From Oscillospiraceae bacterium (GTDB lineage: Bacteria > Bacillota > Clostridia > Oscillospirales > Ruminococcaceae), in assembly GCA_017547245.1 (NCBI GenBank), contig JAFYQD010000008.1:1-64000 (forward strand): a stretch of DNA of 64,000 nucleotides, given 5' to 3'. The notes under the pieces were generated by a model. That model did no database searches, was not told the origin of the DNA, and saw only the letters and a program-made list of their open reading frames with translations. Positions 56,287 to 64,000 of this stretch are shown here, piece by piece. A program made the translations under genes and the position numbers. Positions within the stretch are counted from its first letter, which is position 1; each line of letters starts with the position of its first letter.

Positions 56287-57495
56287 ATGAAAAATTCCAA
56301 GGGCGTGTACAAACTAGAGAATGGTTTATGGGGTTACCGCTATGCAATTATTGTTGACGGCAAGAGGCGAGATGTAAAAAAGAGTAAGGACGAAAATGGG
56401 AATCCCTTTAAGACAGAAAAAGCTGCGCTCCGTGCCCGTGAGGCTGCAATCATCAAGCAGAAGTATGCAAAGCCAGAAGCTCCCGCTTTAGTTCGTGTTA
56501 CTGTCAGCGATGTATATCGGGAATATTGTGAAAAGGGACGCAGTGGTAAAGCCTATGCCACGCTAAAGAAGCAGGATAGCCTGTGGAACAACCATCTTTC
56601 AGAGCGATTTGGGAACAGGTATGTAGATGATATAAGTGTTGCCGAAATCAATGACTACCTTACCGCCCTTTATTATGGGGAGGGACGAGCATACAGGTAC
56701 GTTGAAAGCTTCCTTAAGATGTTTTACCTTATTTTTGGTCAAGCCTATTCCCGAAATTATCTTGACGTGGATACATACAACAAACTGTGTGTGAACAAGG
56801 ATGGACGAATTTCAATGCCCAAGATGAAGATTGACGAAGATACCGATATCGTGGTGTTCAGCCAAGAGGAAATTGAACAGTTGGACAATTACTTCACAGG
56901 AACCAACGGAGAAACAGCCTATCTCTTAGGCCGCCATTGTGGGTTGCGTATCAATGAGTGCTATGGTCTAAAGTGGGAGAACATAGACCTCGAAAATAGC
57001 ACAATTACCATCGACCGCCAAATGCAATATCAAGATGGGCTAATCAAGCTTGTTCCTCTAAAGACACGAAATGCCCGAAGAACGGTTTATATGAGCGAAA
57101 AGCTTCGGGAGCATTTGCAGAATTTGAAGCGACAAAATGCGGAACAGGCTGAACTATTAGCCGCCCAACGGGAGCAGAACCAAATATTCATCACCGACAC
57201 AGATGGAAAAATGATTTCTTCCCTTGCATTGGTCAACAGTTTGATCAATGGCAAAATCCAGACGGTGAACTCTATGAAATACCATACAAGGATGATTAAA
57301 GAGAGGTTGGGGATAGTCTTCAAATACCATTATTTACGGCACACCTATGGCACACGGTTGGCAGAAAAAAACACACCGACGCATATCCTCTGCAATCAAA
57401 TGGGGCACGCAAGCGGAAAAGTGACTGAGCGGTATTACCTTGGTGTTTCCAAATCCGGTATTGAAGTGCTGACCACCAACCTTAATTCCATATAA
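56287..57495 (+). CDS. tyrosine-recombinase integrase (Tn916/phage type)
   Basis: A 402-residue site-specific recombinase. Residues 1-60 form an arm-type DNA-binding region (GVYKLENGLWGYRYAIIVDGKRRDVKKSKDENG), about 75-185 the SAM-like core-binding domain, and about 200-390 the catalytic domain. That domain shows GRHCGLRINECYGLKWENID (catalytic Arg), YHYLRHTYGTRLAE (H-x-x-R), MGHASGKVTERYYLGV (His and the nucleophile Tyr). All catalytic residues are present, so it is probably active. GGAGG precedes the ATG at 56287; the 34 upstream codons are rejected. Codon use (AAA, GAA and AAT rich) differs from the chromosome to its left. Confidence 0.92.
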   Translation: MKNSKGVYKLENGLWGYRYAIIVDGKRRDVKKSKDENGNPFKTEKAALRAREAAIIKQKYAKPEAPALVRVTVSDVYREYCEKGRSGKAYATLKKQDSLWNNHLSERFGNRYVDDISVAEINDYLTALYYGEGRAYRYVESFLKMFYLIFGQAYSRNYLDVDTYNKLCVNKDGRISMPKMKIDEDTDIVVFSQEEIEQLDNYFTGTNGETAYLLGRHCGLRINECYGLKWENIDLENSTITIDRQMQYQDGLIKLVPLKTRNARRTVYMSEKLREHLQNLKRQNAEQAELLAAQREQNQIFITDTDGKMISSLALVNSLINGKIQTVNSMKYHTRMIKERLGIVFKYHYLRHTYGTRLAEKNTPTHILCNQMGHASGKVTERYYLGVSKSGIEVLTTNLNSI

Positions 57496-57497
57496 GC

Positions 57498-57525
57498 AAA
57501 AGGGAGGGCAGCTGCCCTCCCTTTT
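57498..57525. terminator. terminator after the integrase
   Basis: A perfect 28-base palindrome (AAAAGGGAGGGCAG and its complement) is followed by GTTGTTG; it may act in both directions. The 90 bases to the phoR stop hold nothing else recognisable. Confidence 0.7.
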
Positions 57526-57615
57526 GTTGTGGAATCGTCTGTGATTTACTATTTTACATATATTTATGGATTTTCGGGTGCTGTACCCTTGGAGGAATAT
57601 CCGTTCCTATGGTGG

Positions 57616-59292
57616 TTACTTGTGTGCAAATGTGCATGCTTTTGTATCAAACAGGACGGAAATTGTAGTTCCTCTATTCAATTCACTCTCCACGGTAATC
57701 TTTCCATGGTGGTACTGAACTGCGTGCTTCACGATAGACAGGCCCAGACCGGTACCACCGGACTGCTTGGAGTGGCTCTTATCCACACGATAGAAACGCT
57801 CAAACACCTTGTCATGATGTTCAGGAGCAATGCCAATGCCGTTATCGCTGACACTGATTTTCACAGTACCTTGCTGCTCTGCAACAGAAACTTTTACATG
57901 GCCGCCGGGATTATTATACTTGATGGCATTATCGCAGAGGTTATAAACCCCCTCATACAGTAATCTGCGAACACCGTTGATGACACCATCATCGCCGGTC
58001 ACTTCCAGAGATACATCTTTCAGTTTTGCGGCATCTGTAAGCGTCTCGCAAACTTCTTCTGAAAGAACTCTCAGAGAAACATCTTCATGGGGCATTTTGG
58101 CACCCTCATCGAGCTGAGACAGACGAATAATGTCGTCGATCAGAAAGACCAGTCTGGATGCTTCCTTGCGGATATGTCCTACGAAACGGGGAACATCTTC
58201 CTCTTTCACGATGCCGTTCTCCATCAGTTCCGCCGAACCGATGATGGACTGCAGTGGCGTTTTCAATTCGTGGGATACATTTGCCGTAAACTCCTGACGA
58301 TGTTTTTCTGCGTTTATCTGCTCGGTAATATCGAACGCAAGGATTACCATGCCGTGATTGTTGCCGTCAGAATCAATGCAGCTCAGATCAAACTGATACT
58401 CTCTGCCGTTTTTCTTGGCACGGAAATCGGCGTGTCCCTGTGTCCTTGCTTCATCCAGAGCCAGCCGCATATTCTGCTTGCGGTCTATGGTCAGAAAATC
58501 TTCTCCTACGCAGGTAATACCAGCTCCAAACAGTGTTCTTGCCGCAGGGTTGATGCTAATGATTCTGCCCACGCTGTCCAGAAGAACAAGACCTTCTTTC
58601 ATGTTGCCGGTAATCTGCTCAAACTCATCCTGTTTGCGCTTCAAGGCATTCATCTGGGATTTAATTTCTTTGTGTTGGGCATGGATACGATGCAGCAACG
58701 GAGAAATTTCCTCGTAGGCATCGTTTTCCATGGGCTTTTCCAGATTTAACTTATTCAGCGGTTCTACAACCCGTTTGGCCATGCGGTGAGCCAGCCACGC
58801 AGAAAGGGCTATGGCAATTACAAGAACAATGATGATGGGCTGAAGCATACCTAGCACCAGAACAAGGGCCGTTGCTCTGCTGACAGAGATACGAAGTATA
58901 GTTCCATCGTTCAGGCGGGTTGATTCATAAATGGTCTGTTCCGTCAAGGTAGAGGAATAACGGGTGCTGCTGCCGGTACCAGAAACAAGGGCTCCCTTGA
59001 TTTCTTCACGGTCTGCGTGATTTTCCATTGTGGCTGCATCTGCGTGACTGTCGAAGATAACCGTACCATCAGCATTTACCCAAGTCAGGCGGTATCTGTC
59101 AGAGTCCAAATTTTCAAGGTAGCCTTTCCCAAGCTGTTGGGTTGCTTCTGCAGCTAAACTTAACTCGTCTCTCAGCTGAGACTCCTGCGTAGTTCCAAAA
59201 TACTGATACAGAACGCCGGTAATGATAATCAGGCTTGCCATCAGCACGGCAAGTGCAACGGAGAGGATAGACTTAAAAATTTTACTTGTCAT
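57616..59292 (-). CDS. phoR: phosphate-regulon sensor histidine kinase
   Basis: A 558-residue membrane kinase. Helix 1 is at about residues 8-30, an extracellular sensing domain at 31-155, and helix 2 at 160-185. A HAMP-like linker follows. A PAS domain is at about 240-330 (EGLVLLDSVGRIISINPAARTLFG), then the H-box FTANVSHELKTPLQSIIGSAE near 335 with the phosphorylated His. The N-box NLCDNAIKYNNPGG and GTGLGLSIVKHAVQYHHG are the ATP site. It pairs with PhoB upstream, overlapping it by 11 bases. The start is the ATG behind GGAGG; an in-frame TTG two codons earlier is rejected. Confidence 0.92.
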   Translation of the reverse strand: MTSKIFKSILSVALAVLMASLIIITGVLYQYFGTTQESQLRDELSLAAEATQQLGKGYLENLDSDRYRLTWVNADGTVIFDSHADAATMENHADREEIKGALVSGTGSSTRYSSTLTEQTIYESTRLNDGTILRISVSRATALVLVLGMLQPIIIVLVIAIALSAWLAHRMAKRVVEPLNKLNLEKPMENDAYEEISPLLHRIHAQHKEIKSQMNALKRKQDEFEQITGNMKEGLVLLDSVGRIISINPAARTLFGAGITCVGEDFLTIDRKQNMRLALDEARTQGHADFRAKKNGREYQFDLSCIDSDGNNHGMVILAFDITEQINAEKHRQEFTANVSHELKTPLQSIIGSAELMENGIVKEEDVPRFVGHIRKEASRLVFLIDDIIRLSQLDEGAKMPHEDVSLRVLSEEVCETLTDAAKLKDVSLEVTGDDGVINGVRRLLYEGVYNLCDNAIKYNNPGGHVKVSVAEQQGTVKISVSDNGIGIAPEHHDKVFERFYRVDKSHSKQSGGTGLGLSIVKHAVQYHHGKITVESELNRGTTISVLFDTKACTFAHK

Positions 59293-59962
59293 AGCCAACC
59301 TCCCAGCGATAGCCTACATTACGCACGGTTTCGATCATTTTGCCGTAGCCATCCAGTTTCTGACGCAATGTGCGGATATGGGAATCCAGAGTACGGGAGT
59401 CGCCCATGTAATCCAGTTTCCATACCTGAGAGAATAACTGTTCTCTGGTATAGACCATTCCGGGATGGGAAAGGAACATACGAAGCAGCTCAAACTCCTT
59501 GTAAGTAAGCTGAACTCGATTGCCGTCTACAATAACGGTATGCTCATCCAGATTGACAACCAGACCGCCTACCTTCAGCAGTTTGGATACCTGTTGGGGT
59601 TGACTGCGGCGCAGAACGGATTTGACTCTGGATACCATTTCCATCAAGCTGAAAGGCTTTACAATATAATCATCAGCACCCAGATCTAGACCACGGATGC
59701 GGTCATATTCCTGTCCCTTGGCAGTAGCCATAATCACAGGGATGCTGTTCAGCTCAGCAGATTCTTTCATTTTGGTCAGAATCTCAATGCCGTCCATACC
59801 GGGCAGCATGACATCCAGAACAATCAGTTCCGGTTTTTCTTTTTTCAGGGTATTCCAAAAGGAAAGACCATCTTCAAAACCTTTGGTTTCAAATCCAGCA
59901 GAGTTCAGTGCATAGATTGCGATGTCACGGATGCCTGCGTCATCCTCAACATACCAAATCAT
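59282..59962 (-). CDS. phoB: phosphate-regulon response regulator
   Basis: A 226-residue OmpR-type regulator. The receiver domain (1-118) has the acidic pair WYVEDDAG, phospho-acceptor LDVMLPGMDG (Asp about 51) and conserved Lys in VKPFSL near 101. The C-terminal winged helix (130-224) has LTYKEFELLRMFLSHPGMVYTREQLFSQVW and SRTLDSHIRTLRQKL. AAGGAGG precedes the ATG at 59962, two bases after the phoU stop. It is expected to activate pst genes under phosphate starvation. Confidence 0.94.
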   Translation of the reverse strand: MIWYVEDDAGIRDIAIYALNSAGFETKGFEDGLSFWNTLKKEKPELIVLDVMLPGMDGIEILTKMKESAELNSIPVIMATAKGQEYDRIRGLDLGADDYIVKPFSLMEMVSRVKSVLRRSQPQQVSKLLKVGGLVVNLDEHTVIVDGNRVQLTYKEFELLRMFLSHPGMVYTREQLFSQVWKLDYMGDSRTLDSHIRTLRQKLDGYGKMIETVRNVGYRWEVGYDK

Positions 59963-59964
59963 AA

Positions 59965-60609
59965 TTACACCTCCTTGTGTGTGCCTGTTACAGAATAGAT
60001 CACCCACTCAGCAATATTGGTTGCGTGGTCACCGATGCGTTCAAAATACTTGGAAATCATCAGAAGGTCAAGGGCAAATTCGCCGTCAGCGTGTTTTTCT
60101 GTAATCAAAGAAATTATACCACTCTTTACTCGGGAAAAATAGTCATCAACGATGTCGTCTTTGTTAATAACCTTCTGTGCAAGCTCTACATCCTTTTTGA
60201 CAAAGGCATCTACGCTGGCAGTCACCATTTCGATGGTCTTGCGGGCCATTTCTTCGACCAACTCCATACCCTCCATGGTGTGACCATTCAAAAATGTGAC
60301 GATCTCCGCAATATCCTCGGCCTGGTCGCCAATGCGTTCCATATCGGTAATCATCTTCAGCGCAGCAGAAATCAGACGGAGATCGCGGGCAACAGGCTGC
60401 TGGTGAAGCAGAAGCTTCATGCAGCGACCTTCAATGTCACGCTCCATCTGGTCGATAGCACTACTGTTTGCTGTTACTCTACTCGCCAGTTCCACATTAC
60501 CGGTGGTAAGCGCTTTAACTGTGGATGCAATGGCTTCTTCGCACATAGCGCCCATTTCGATAATTTCACGGTTCAGCTCAAAAAGCTGCTCATCAAATCT
60601 GTTTCTCAT
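59965..60609 (-). CDS. phoU: phosphate transport regulator PhoU
   Basis: A 214-residue protein of two three-helix bundles. Metal-binding motifs E-R-I-G-D-Q-A-E-D-I near residue 90 and F-E-R-I-G-D-H-A-T-N-I near 190 are the family signature. It connects the Pst transporter state to the PhoR-PhoB system. AAGGAG precedes the ATG at 60609; upstream codons overlap pstB and are rejected. Confidence 0.95.
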   Translation of the reverse strand: MRNRFDEQLFELNREIIEMGAMCEEAIASTVKALTTGNVELASRVTANSSAIDQMERDIEGRCMKLLLHQQPVARDLRLISAALKMITDMERIGDQAEDIAEIVTFLNGHTMEGMELVEEMARKTIEMVTASVDAFVKKDVELAQKVINKDDIVDDYFSRVKSGIISLITEKHADGEFALDLLMISKYFERIGDHATNIAEWVIYSVTGTHKEV

Positions 60610-60619
60610 GTTCTTCTCC

Positions 60620-61375
60620 TTAGCCAAATCTGCCGGTGATGTAATCTTCAGTGCGCTTATCTCTGGGCTGAGAGAAGATATCATCGGTCTTGTCGAACTC
60701 TACCAGCTCACCCAGCAGGAAGAAAGCGGTGTAATCCGAAACACGAACGGCCTGCTGCATATTGTGGGTAACCATAACAATGGTGTACTTTTCTTTCAGT
60801 TCCACAACCAGTTCCTCAATGCGGGAGGTGGAAATAGGGTCAAGGGCAGAGGTAGGCTCGTCCATCAAAAGGATATTAGGCTGAACTGCCAGTGCCCTAG
60901 CGATGCACAGACGTTGCTGCTGACCACCGGACATACCAAGAGCATTCTTTTTCAGTCGGTCTTTGGTCTCATCCCAGATAGCGGCGTCACGCAGCGCACG
61001 CTCTACAATCTCGTCCAGCTCCACCTTGTTGGTGATACCATGGGTACGGGGGCCGTAGGCAATGTTATCGTAAATGCTCATAGGGAAGGGATTGGGCTTC
61101 TGGAACACCATGCCAATTTCCTTGCGCAGGTTGTTTACATCCACTTCCTTGGAGAAAATGTCCGTGCCCTCGTAGCGAATGTCACCTGTAATCTTCACGC
61201 CGGGGATCAAATCATTCATGCGGTTCAGAGTTTTTAGGAAGGTAGATTTACCACAGCCGGAAGGGCCGATAAATGCGGTAATGCTCTTTTCAGGGATTTC
61301 GATATTCACATTTTTCAGTGCCTGATGGTCGCCGTACCACAGGCTCATATCTTTAACTGAGATAATATTACTCAT
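60620..61375 (-). CDS. pstB: phosphate ABC transporter ATP-binding protein
   Basis: A 251-residue ATPase. Walker [11 protein letters not shown] is near residue 33, [21 protein letters not shown] near 84 is the PstB-specific Q-loop region, signature MSGGQQQR near 145, Walker [14 protein letters not shown] near 165, switch MVTHNMQQA near 198. AAAGGAG precedes the ATG, which overlaps the pstA stop in ATGA. Confidence 0.97.
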   Translation of the reverse strand: MSNIISVKDMSLWYGDHQALKNVNIEIPEKSITAFIGPSGCGKSTFLKTLNRMNDLIPGVKITGDIRYEGTDIFSKEVDVNNLRKEIGMVFQKPNPFPMSIYDNIAYGPRTHGITNKVELDEIVERALRDAAIWDETKDRLKKNALGMSGGQQQRLCIARALAVQPNILLMDEPTSALDPISTSRIEELVVELKEKYTIVMVTHNMQQAVRVSDYTAFFLLGELVEFDKTDDIFSQPRDKRTEDYITGRFG

Positions 61376-62229
61376 AAACTTCTCCTTTTTGCAAAGTGCT
61401 TCTGCACAAGTGTAGCAGCAAAGTTGATCAGCACGGTCAGAACCATCAGGATAGCGGCAATAGCAAAGGCCACACCAAATTCACCCTGTTCCTTTGCGTA
61501 AACATAGAGAGCAACGGTCAGCGTTGCGCCGGGAGCTGCCAAACCATCGATAATGCCGTTGAGGGCATGGGCAAAGCCAGCGGTAAAGAGCAGTGCTGCA
61601 GACTCACCAAGAATACGACCAACGGACAAAATACAGCCGGTGATGACGCCATCCACGCAGCCGGGAAGCACAACAGTACGGACAACACGCCACTTGCCTG
61701 CACCCAAACCGAATGCGCCTTCACGGTAGGACTGGGGAACGGTTTTCAAGCTCTCCTGTGTAGTGCGCATAATGGTAGGTAGGTTCATAATTACCAGAGT
61801 CAGCGCACCAGCCATCAGACAGGTTCCCATGCTGTTGGAGAACAGCAGCATACCAACCAGACCATAGATGATGGAAGGAATACCGGAAAGAGTTTCAGCG
61901 GCATATTCGATGATACCAACTACTTTCTTATTGGATGCGTACTCGGTCAGGTAAATTGCTGCACCTACGCCCAAAGGCAGGACGATAAGCAAAGTCGCCA
62001 GCACGATATACACCGTATTCAGAATGTCAGGCAGAATACCGATCTTCTCGGTTAGGTAACTGGGCTTAGTGGACAGCAACTCCCAAGTGATGTTCGGAAC
62101 ACCCTGTCCCAGCACATAGATCAGTAGGAACAGCACCAGAGCGGCAGTCAGGCCAACAGACAACAGCATCAGTGCTTTCATCAGCACCTCAAAGCCTTTT
62201 CTCTTTTTGGATAATGATTGATTCAACAT
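61372..62229 (-). CDS. pstA: phosphate ABC transporter permease PstA
   Basis: A 285-residue membrane protein with six helices. [20 protein letters not shown] near residue 83, [19 protein letters not shown] near 110 and the EAA loop [34 protein letters not shown] near 168 are typical. It forms the channel with PstC. Starts behind AAAAGGAGTAAG. Confidence 0.95.
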   Translation of the reverse strand: MLNQSLSKKRKGFEVLMKALMLLSVGLTAALVLFLLIYVLGQGVPNITWELLSTKPSYLTEKIGILPDILNTVYIVLATLLIVLPLGVGAAIYLTEYASNKKVVGIIEYAAETLSGIPSIIYGLVGMLLFSNSMGTCLMAGALTLVIMNLPTIMRTTQESLKTVPQSYREGAFGLGAGKWRVVRTVVLPGCVDGVITGCILSVGRILGESAALLFTAGFAHALNGIIDGLAAPGATLTVALYVYAKEQGEFGVAFAIAAILMVLTVLINFAATLVQKHFAKRRSL

Positions 62230-62232
62230 AAC

Positions 62233-63099
62233 TTACTCCTTTTCTCGTTTGAGGAAGAAGTTCAGCGTGGCACCCGTCAGCATGATAAACAGGAACAACA
62301 CCAGTGCGATGGAGAACAGAGCCTGTCTCTGCAAGCCGCTGGAATAGGCCATCTCGCTGGACACGGCGGTGGTCAGGAAACGAACGCTCTGGAACAGAGA
62401 ATCGGGCATATTCGGTACATTACCGGCTACCATCATAACCGCCATTGCTTCTCCGATGGCACGACCAACTCCCAGCACAACTGCTGCTGCAATACCGCTT
62501 TTTGCGGCAGGAACAGATACCTTGAAGTATGTTTCAATGGGTGTTGCGCCAAGGGCAAGAGAAGCATCCTCGTATTCCTTAGGAACAGCATCCAGAGCGG
62601 TAATGGACATCTTGATAATGGACGGCAAAATCATAATTGCCAGCACGATAATGGCAGCCAGCAAACTTGCACCATCGGGTACATCAAAAATCTTTCTGAT
62701 ACCGGGAACAAGCACCAGCATGCCCACCAAGCCGTAAACCACAGAAGGGATACCGGCCAGCAGGCTGACTGCAGACTGCATGACGGATTTCACTTTCGGG
62801 GATGCCAGTTTGGACAGATACACCGCAGTCATAAAGCCAATGGGAACACCGATCAAAATGGCACCGGCAGTTCCGTAAACACTGGTCAGAATAAAGGGCA
62901 GGATGCCGTATTTCGGTTCAGATGCTGTAGAAGCCCATTCCTTGCCGAACAGAAAGTCCACCAGACCGATCTCACGGATTGCCGGGATACCGGAGATCAC
63001 CAGATAGACTGTTATCAATAGTACGCAACCCACGGTGATCAGACCTAGCACCAGAAAAATGCCGTGGATAAGCTTTTCCATCAATTGACTTTTCTTCAT
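62233..63099 (-). CDS. pstC: phosphate ABC transporter permease PstC
   Basis: A 288-residue membrane protein. LVDFLFGKEWASTASEPKYGILPFILTSVYGTAGAILIGVPIGFMTAVYLS near residue 45 and the EAA loop YEDASLALGATPIETYFKVSVPAAKSGI near 175 are PstC hallmarks. The ATG at 63099 has GTGAGG 9 bases upstream; a GTG five codons earlier is the alternative. It precedes pstA by 3 bases. Confidence 0.95.
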   Translation of the reverse strand: MKKSQLMEKLIHGIFLVLGLITVGCVLLITVYLVISGIPAIREIGLVDFLFGKEWASTASEPKYGILPFILTSVYGTAGAILIGVPIGFMTAVYLSKLASPKVKSVMQSAVSLLAGIPSVVYGLVGMLVLVPGIRKIFDVPDGASLLAAIIVLAIMILPSIIKMSITALDAVPKEYEDASLALGATPIETYFKVSVPAAKSGIAAAVVLGVGRAIGEAMAVMMVAGNVPNMPDSLFQSVRFLTTAVSSEMAYSSGLQRQALFSIALVLFLFIMLTGATLNFFLKREKE

Positions 63100-63123
63100 A
63101 GTCTTAAACCTCACAGCAGAGTA

Positions 63124-63149
63124 GCGACGGTCATCTGAATAACCGTCGC
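63124..63149 (-). terminator. intercistronic hairpin between pstS and pstC
   Basis: Perfect 8-base-pair stem GCGACGGT / ACCGTCGC with a 10-base loop and no U-run on the minus strand. Third case in the window of a hairpin just after a binding-protein gene. Confidence 0.55.
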
Positions 63150-63162
63150 ATCTACGTTTTTC

Positions 63163-63969
63163 TTAGTTTGCAGAAACCACACCGGCTGCAGCAATGATCT
63201 CGTTTGCATCAGCAGAAGTAATGTAGTCAAAGAACTTCTGAGCAGCTTCACTCAGTTCAGAATCGCTCTTGGTTACCAGAACGAAAGGACGCTGAACCAC
63301 ATAGCTGCCGTCCTTGATGGTAGCTTCGGTAGCTGCAACACCATCCACGGTCAGAGCCTTGACGCTATCCTTCACGGAAGCCACAGAAGCGTAACCGATT
63401 GCACCGGGGTTCTGAGAAACAGTGGTGATAACGTCACCGGTGGAGGTCAGCTCCTGACGATACTTGCAAGTGTCCTCGGTATCGGTGATGGACTCGAAAC
63501 CGTCTCGAGTACCGGAACCGGCTTCACGGCCGATCAGAACAATCTCAACATCGTTTCCGCCAACCTCAGACCAGTTGGTGATCTCGCCGGTATAGATCTT
63601 TGCAATGGTTTCCACGCTCAGGTCGGAAACAGGATTTTCTGGGTTCACGATAATTGCAATGCCATCGTAGGCCAAAACGGTGCCGGTCAGACCAGCAGAC
63701 TTTTCCTCTTCCTTCAGATCACGGGAGGACAGGCCGATGTCGCAGCGACCTTCCTGAACGGCCTTGATGCCGGAACCAGAACCGGTGGGGTTGTAAGTAA
63801 AGCTGATGCCAGTGTTGTTCTGGAATGCTTCGCCCAGAGCGCCAATTACCTTCTCCATAGAGGTAGAACCATCGGTGGCAACAGAGCCAGTGGTTTTTGT
63901 GCTGCCGCAGCCTGCAAGCATGGAGAGAGCCAGAACTGCTACCATCATCATAGTAATAATCTTTTTCAT
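63163..63969 (-). CDS. pstS: phosphate-binding lipoprotein PstS
   Basis: A 268-residue lipoprotein with the lipobox MLAGCGS (Cys about residue 20). DGSTSMEKVIGALGEAF near 37 is the phosphate-binding loop, YNPTGSGSGIKAVQEGRCDIGLSSR near 61 and GREAGSGTRDGFESI near 128 supply further phosphate contacts. AAGGAGA precedes the ATG at 63969. It is the first gene of pstSCAB-phoU-phoB-phoR; the promoter and any Pho boxes lie beyond the window edge. Confidence 0.96.
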   Translation of the reverse strand: MKKIITMMMVAVLALSMLAGCGSTKTTGSVATDGSTSMEKVIGALGEAFQNNTGISFTYNPTGSGSGIKAVQEGRCDIGLSSRDLKEEEKSAGLTGTVLAYDGIAIIVNPENPVSDLSVETIAKIYTGEITNWSEVGGNDVEIVLIGREAGSGTRDGFESITDTEDTCKYRQELTSTGDVITTVSQNPGAIGYASVASVKDSVKALTVDGVAATEATIKDGSYVVQRPFVLVTKSDSELSEAAQKFFDYITSADANEIIAAAGVVSAN

Positions 63970-64000
63970 TTCAATGTCTCCTTCAGACAACTGTTTGTGT

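Noticed and set aside
56064..56312. 82-residue minus-strand frame at the integrase leader
   Set aside because: It uses another frame than the rubrerythrin remnant and matches nothing; it spans the inferred junction by chance.

Overview
The window reads as a chromosomal segment of a spore-forming, Gram-positive anaerobe of the class Clostridia. An Oscillospiraceae/Ruminococcaceae-type genome is my best guess, inferred from gene content only. The evidence is: strong AAGGAGG ribosome-binding sites throughout; spore genes (cotJABC, dipicolinate synthase dpaAB, a YtvI-like protein); the clostridial IspH-S1 fusion; NADP-type glutamate dehydrogenase; and a rubrerythrin remnant. Most of the segment is fairly GC-rich and uses GCC/GTG/CTG codons, which opens many long antisense shadow frames. 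The segment is bracketed by mobile DNA: the tail of a large serine recombinase at the left edge (to 328) and a tyrosine integrase beside a broken rubrerythrin gene at about 56.1-57.5 kb.

Layout. 0.4-6.7 kb: acyl-CoA synthetase (minus strand), deoD, then a lower-glycolysis pair (short pyruvate kinase, glycerate 2-kinase) with a nitroreductase and small membrane proteins. 6.8-9.4 kb: nitrogen genes ilvE and gdhA (minus). 9.6-12 kb: RNA-rich stretch with rnpB, an unidentified minus-strand RNA unit, a DUF1292 gene and a second RNA candidate ahead of tcdA, with a UlaD-like decarboxylase in between. 12.7-16 kb: RluA-type pseudouridine synthase and a polar amino-acid ABC transporter. 16-23.3 kb: leucine-rich-repeat protein, YmdB, an orphan peptide-binding lipoprotein, Asp23 plus a FakA-like kinase, and azlCD. 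23.3-27.2 kb: thiol peptidase-like protein, peroxiredoxin, Nudix, YjbR, ROK kinase, bioY. 27.2-32.1 kb: spore genes cotJABC and dpaAB, twin small RNAs, and a barnase/barstar pair. 32.2-38.2 kb: RpiR regulator, BaiN-like flavoprotein, ProX, cmk, plsC, ispH-S1. 38.4-40.8 kb: a second amino-acid ABC transporter. 40.8-44.1 kb: a tightly overlapping minus-strand operon (E2-like, TraX, lipid kinase, DapF-like). 44.4-51.2 kb: alanine symporter, YtvI-like protein, ACT regulator, then hom-thrB-lysC. 51.3-56 kb: FliB-like protein, AI-2E exporter, hydrolase, second flavoprotein. 57.6-64 kb: the phosphate regulon pstSCAB-phoU-phoB-phoR on the minus strand.

Together the genes describe an amino-acid-using fermenter: two amino-acid ABC systems, an alanine symporter, branched-chain export, transamination, glutamate dehydrogenase and aspartate-family synthesis. 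Lipid and envelope functions (PlsC, lipid kinase, FakA-like kinase, acyl-CoA synthetase) and sporulation genes are interspersed. All three transporter operons that begin with a binding-protein gene carry a U-poor hairpin just after it, which probably sets high binding-protein output relative to permease.

The points most worth a second look are: the perfectly conserved tandem small RNAs at 29.24-29.60 kb, each exposing an anti-Shine-Dalgarno loop; the strong-promoter RNA unit at 10.74-11.07 kb; the four-gene operon at 40.8-44.1 kb with a catalytically altered E2 domain; the membrane-tethered barnase; the internal start that would release free S1 protein from the IspH-S1 gene; and the integrase at the rubrerythrin remnant with the pst-pho operon lying inside or beyond the element.
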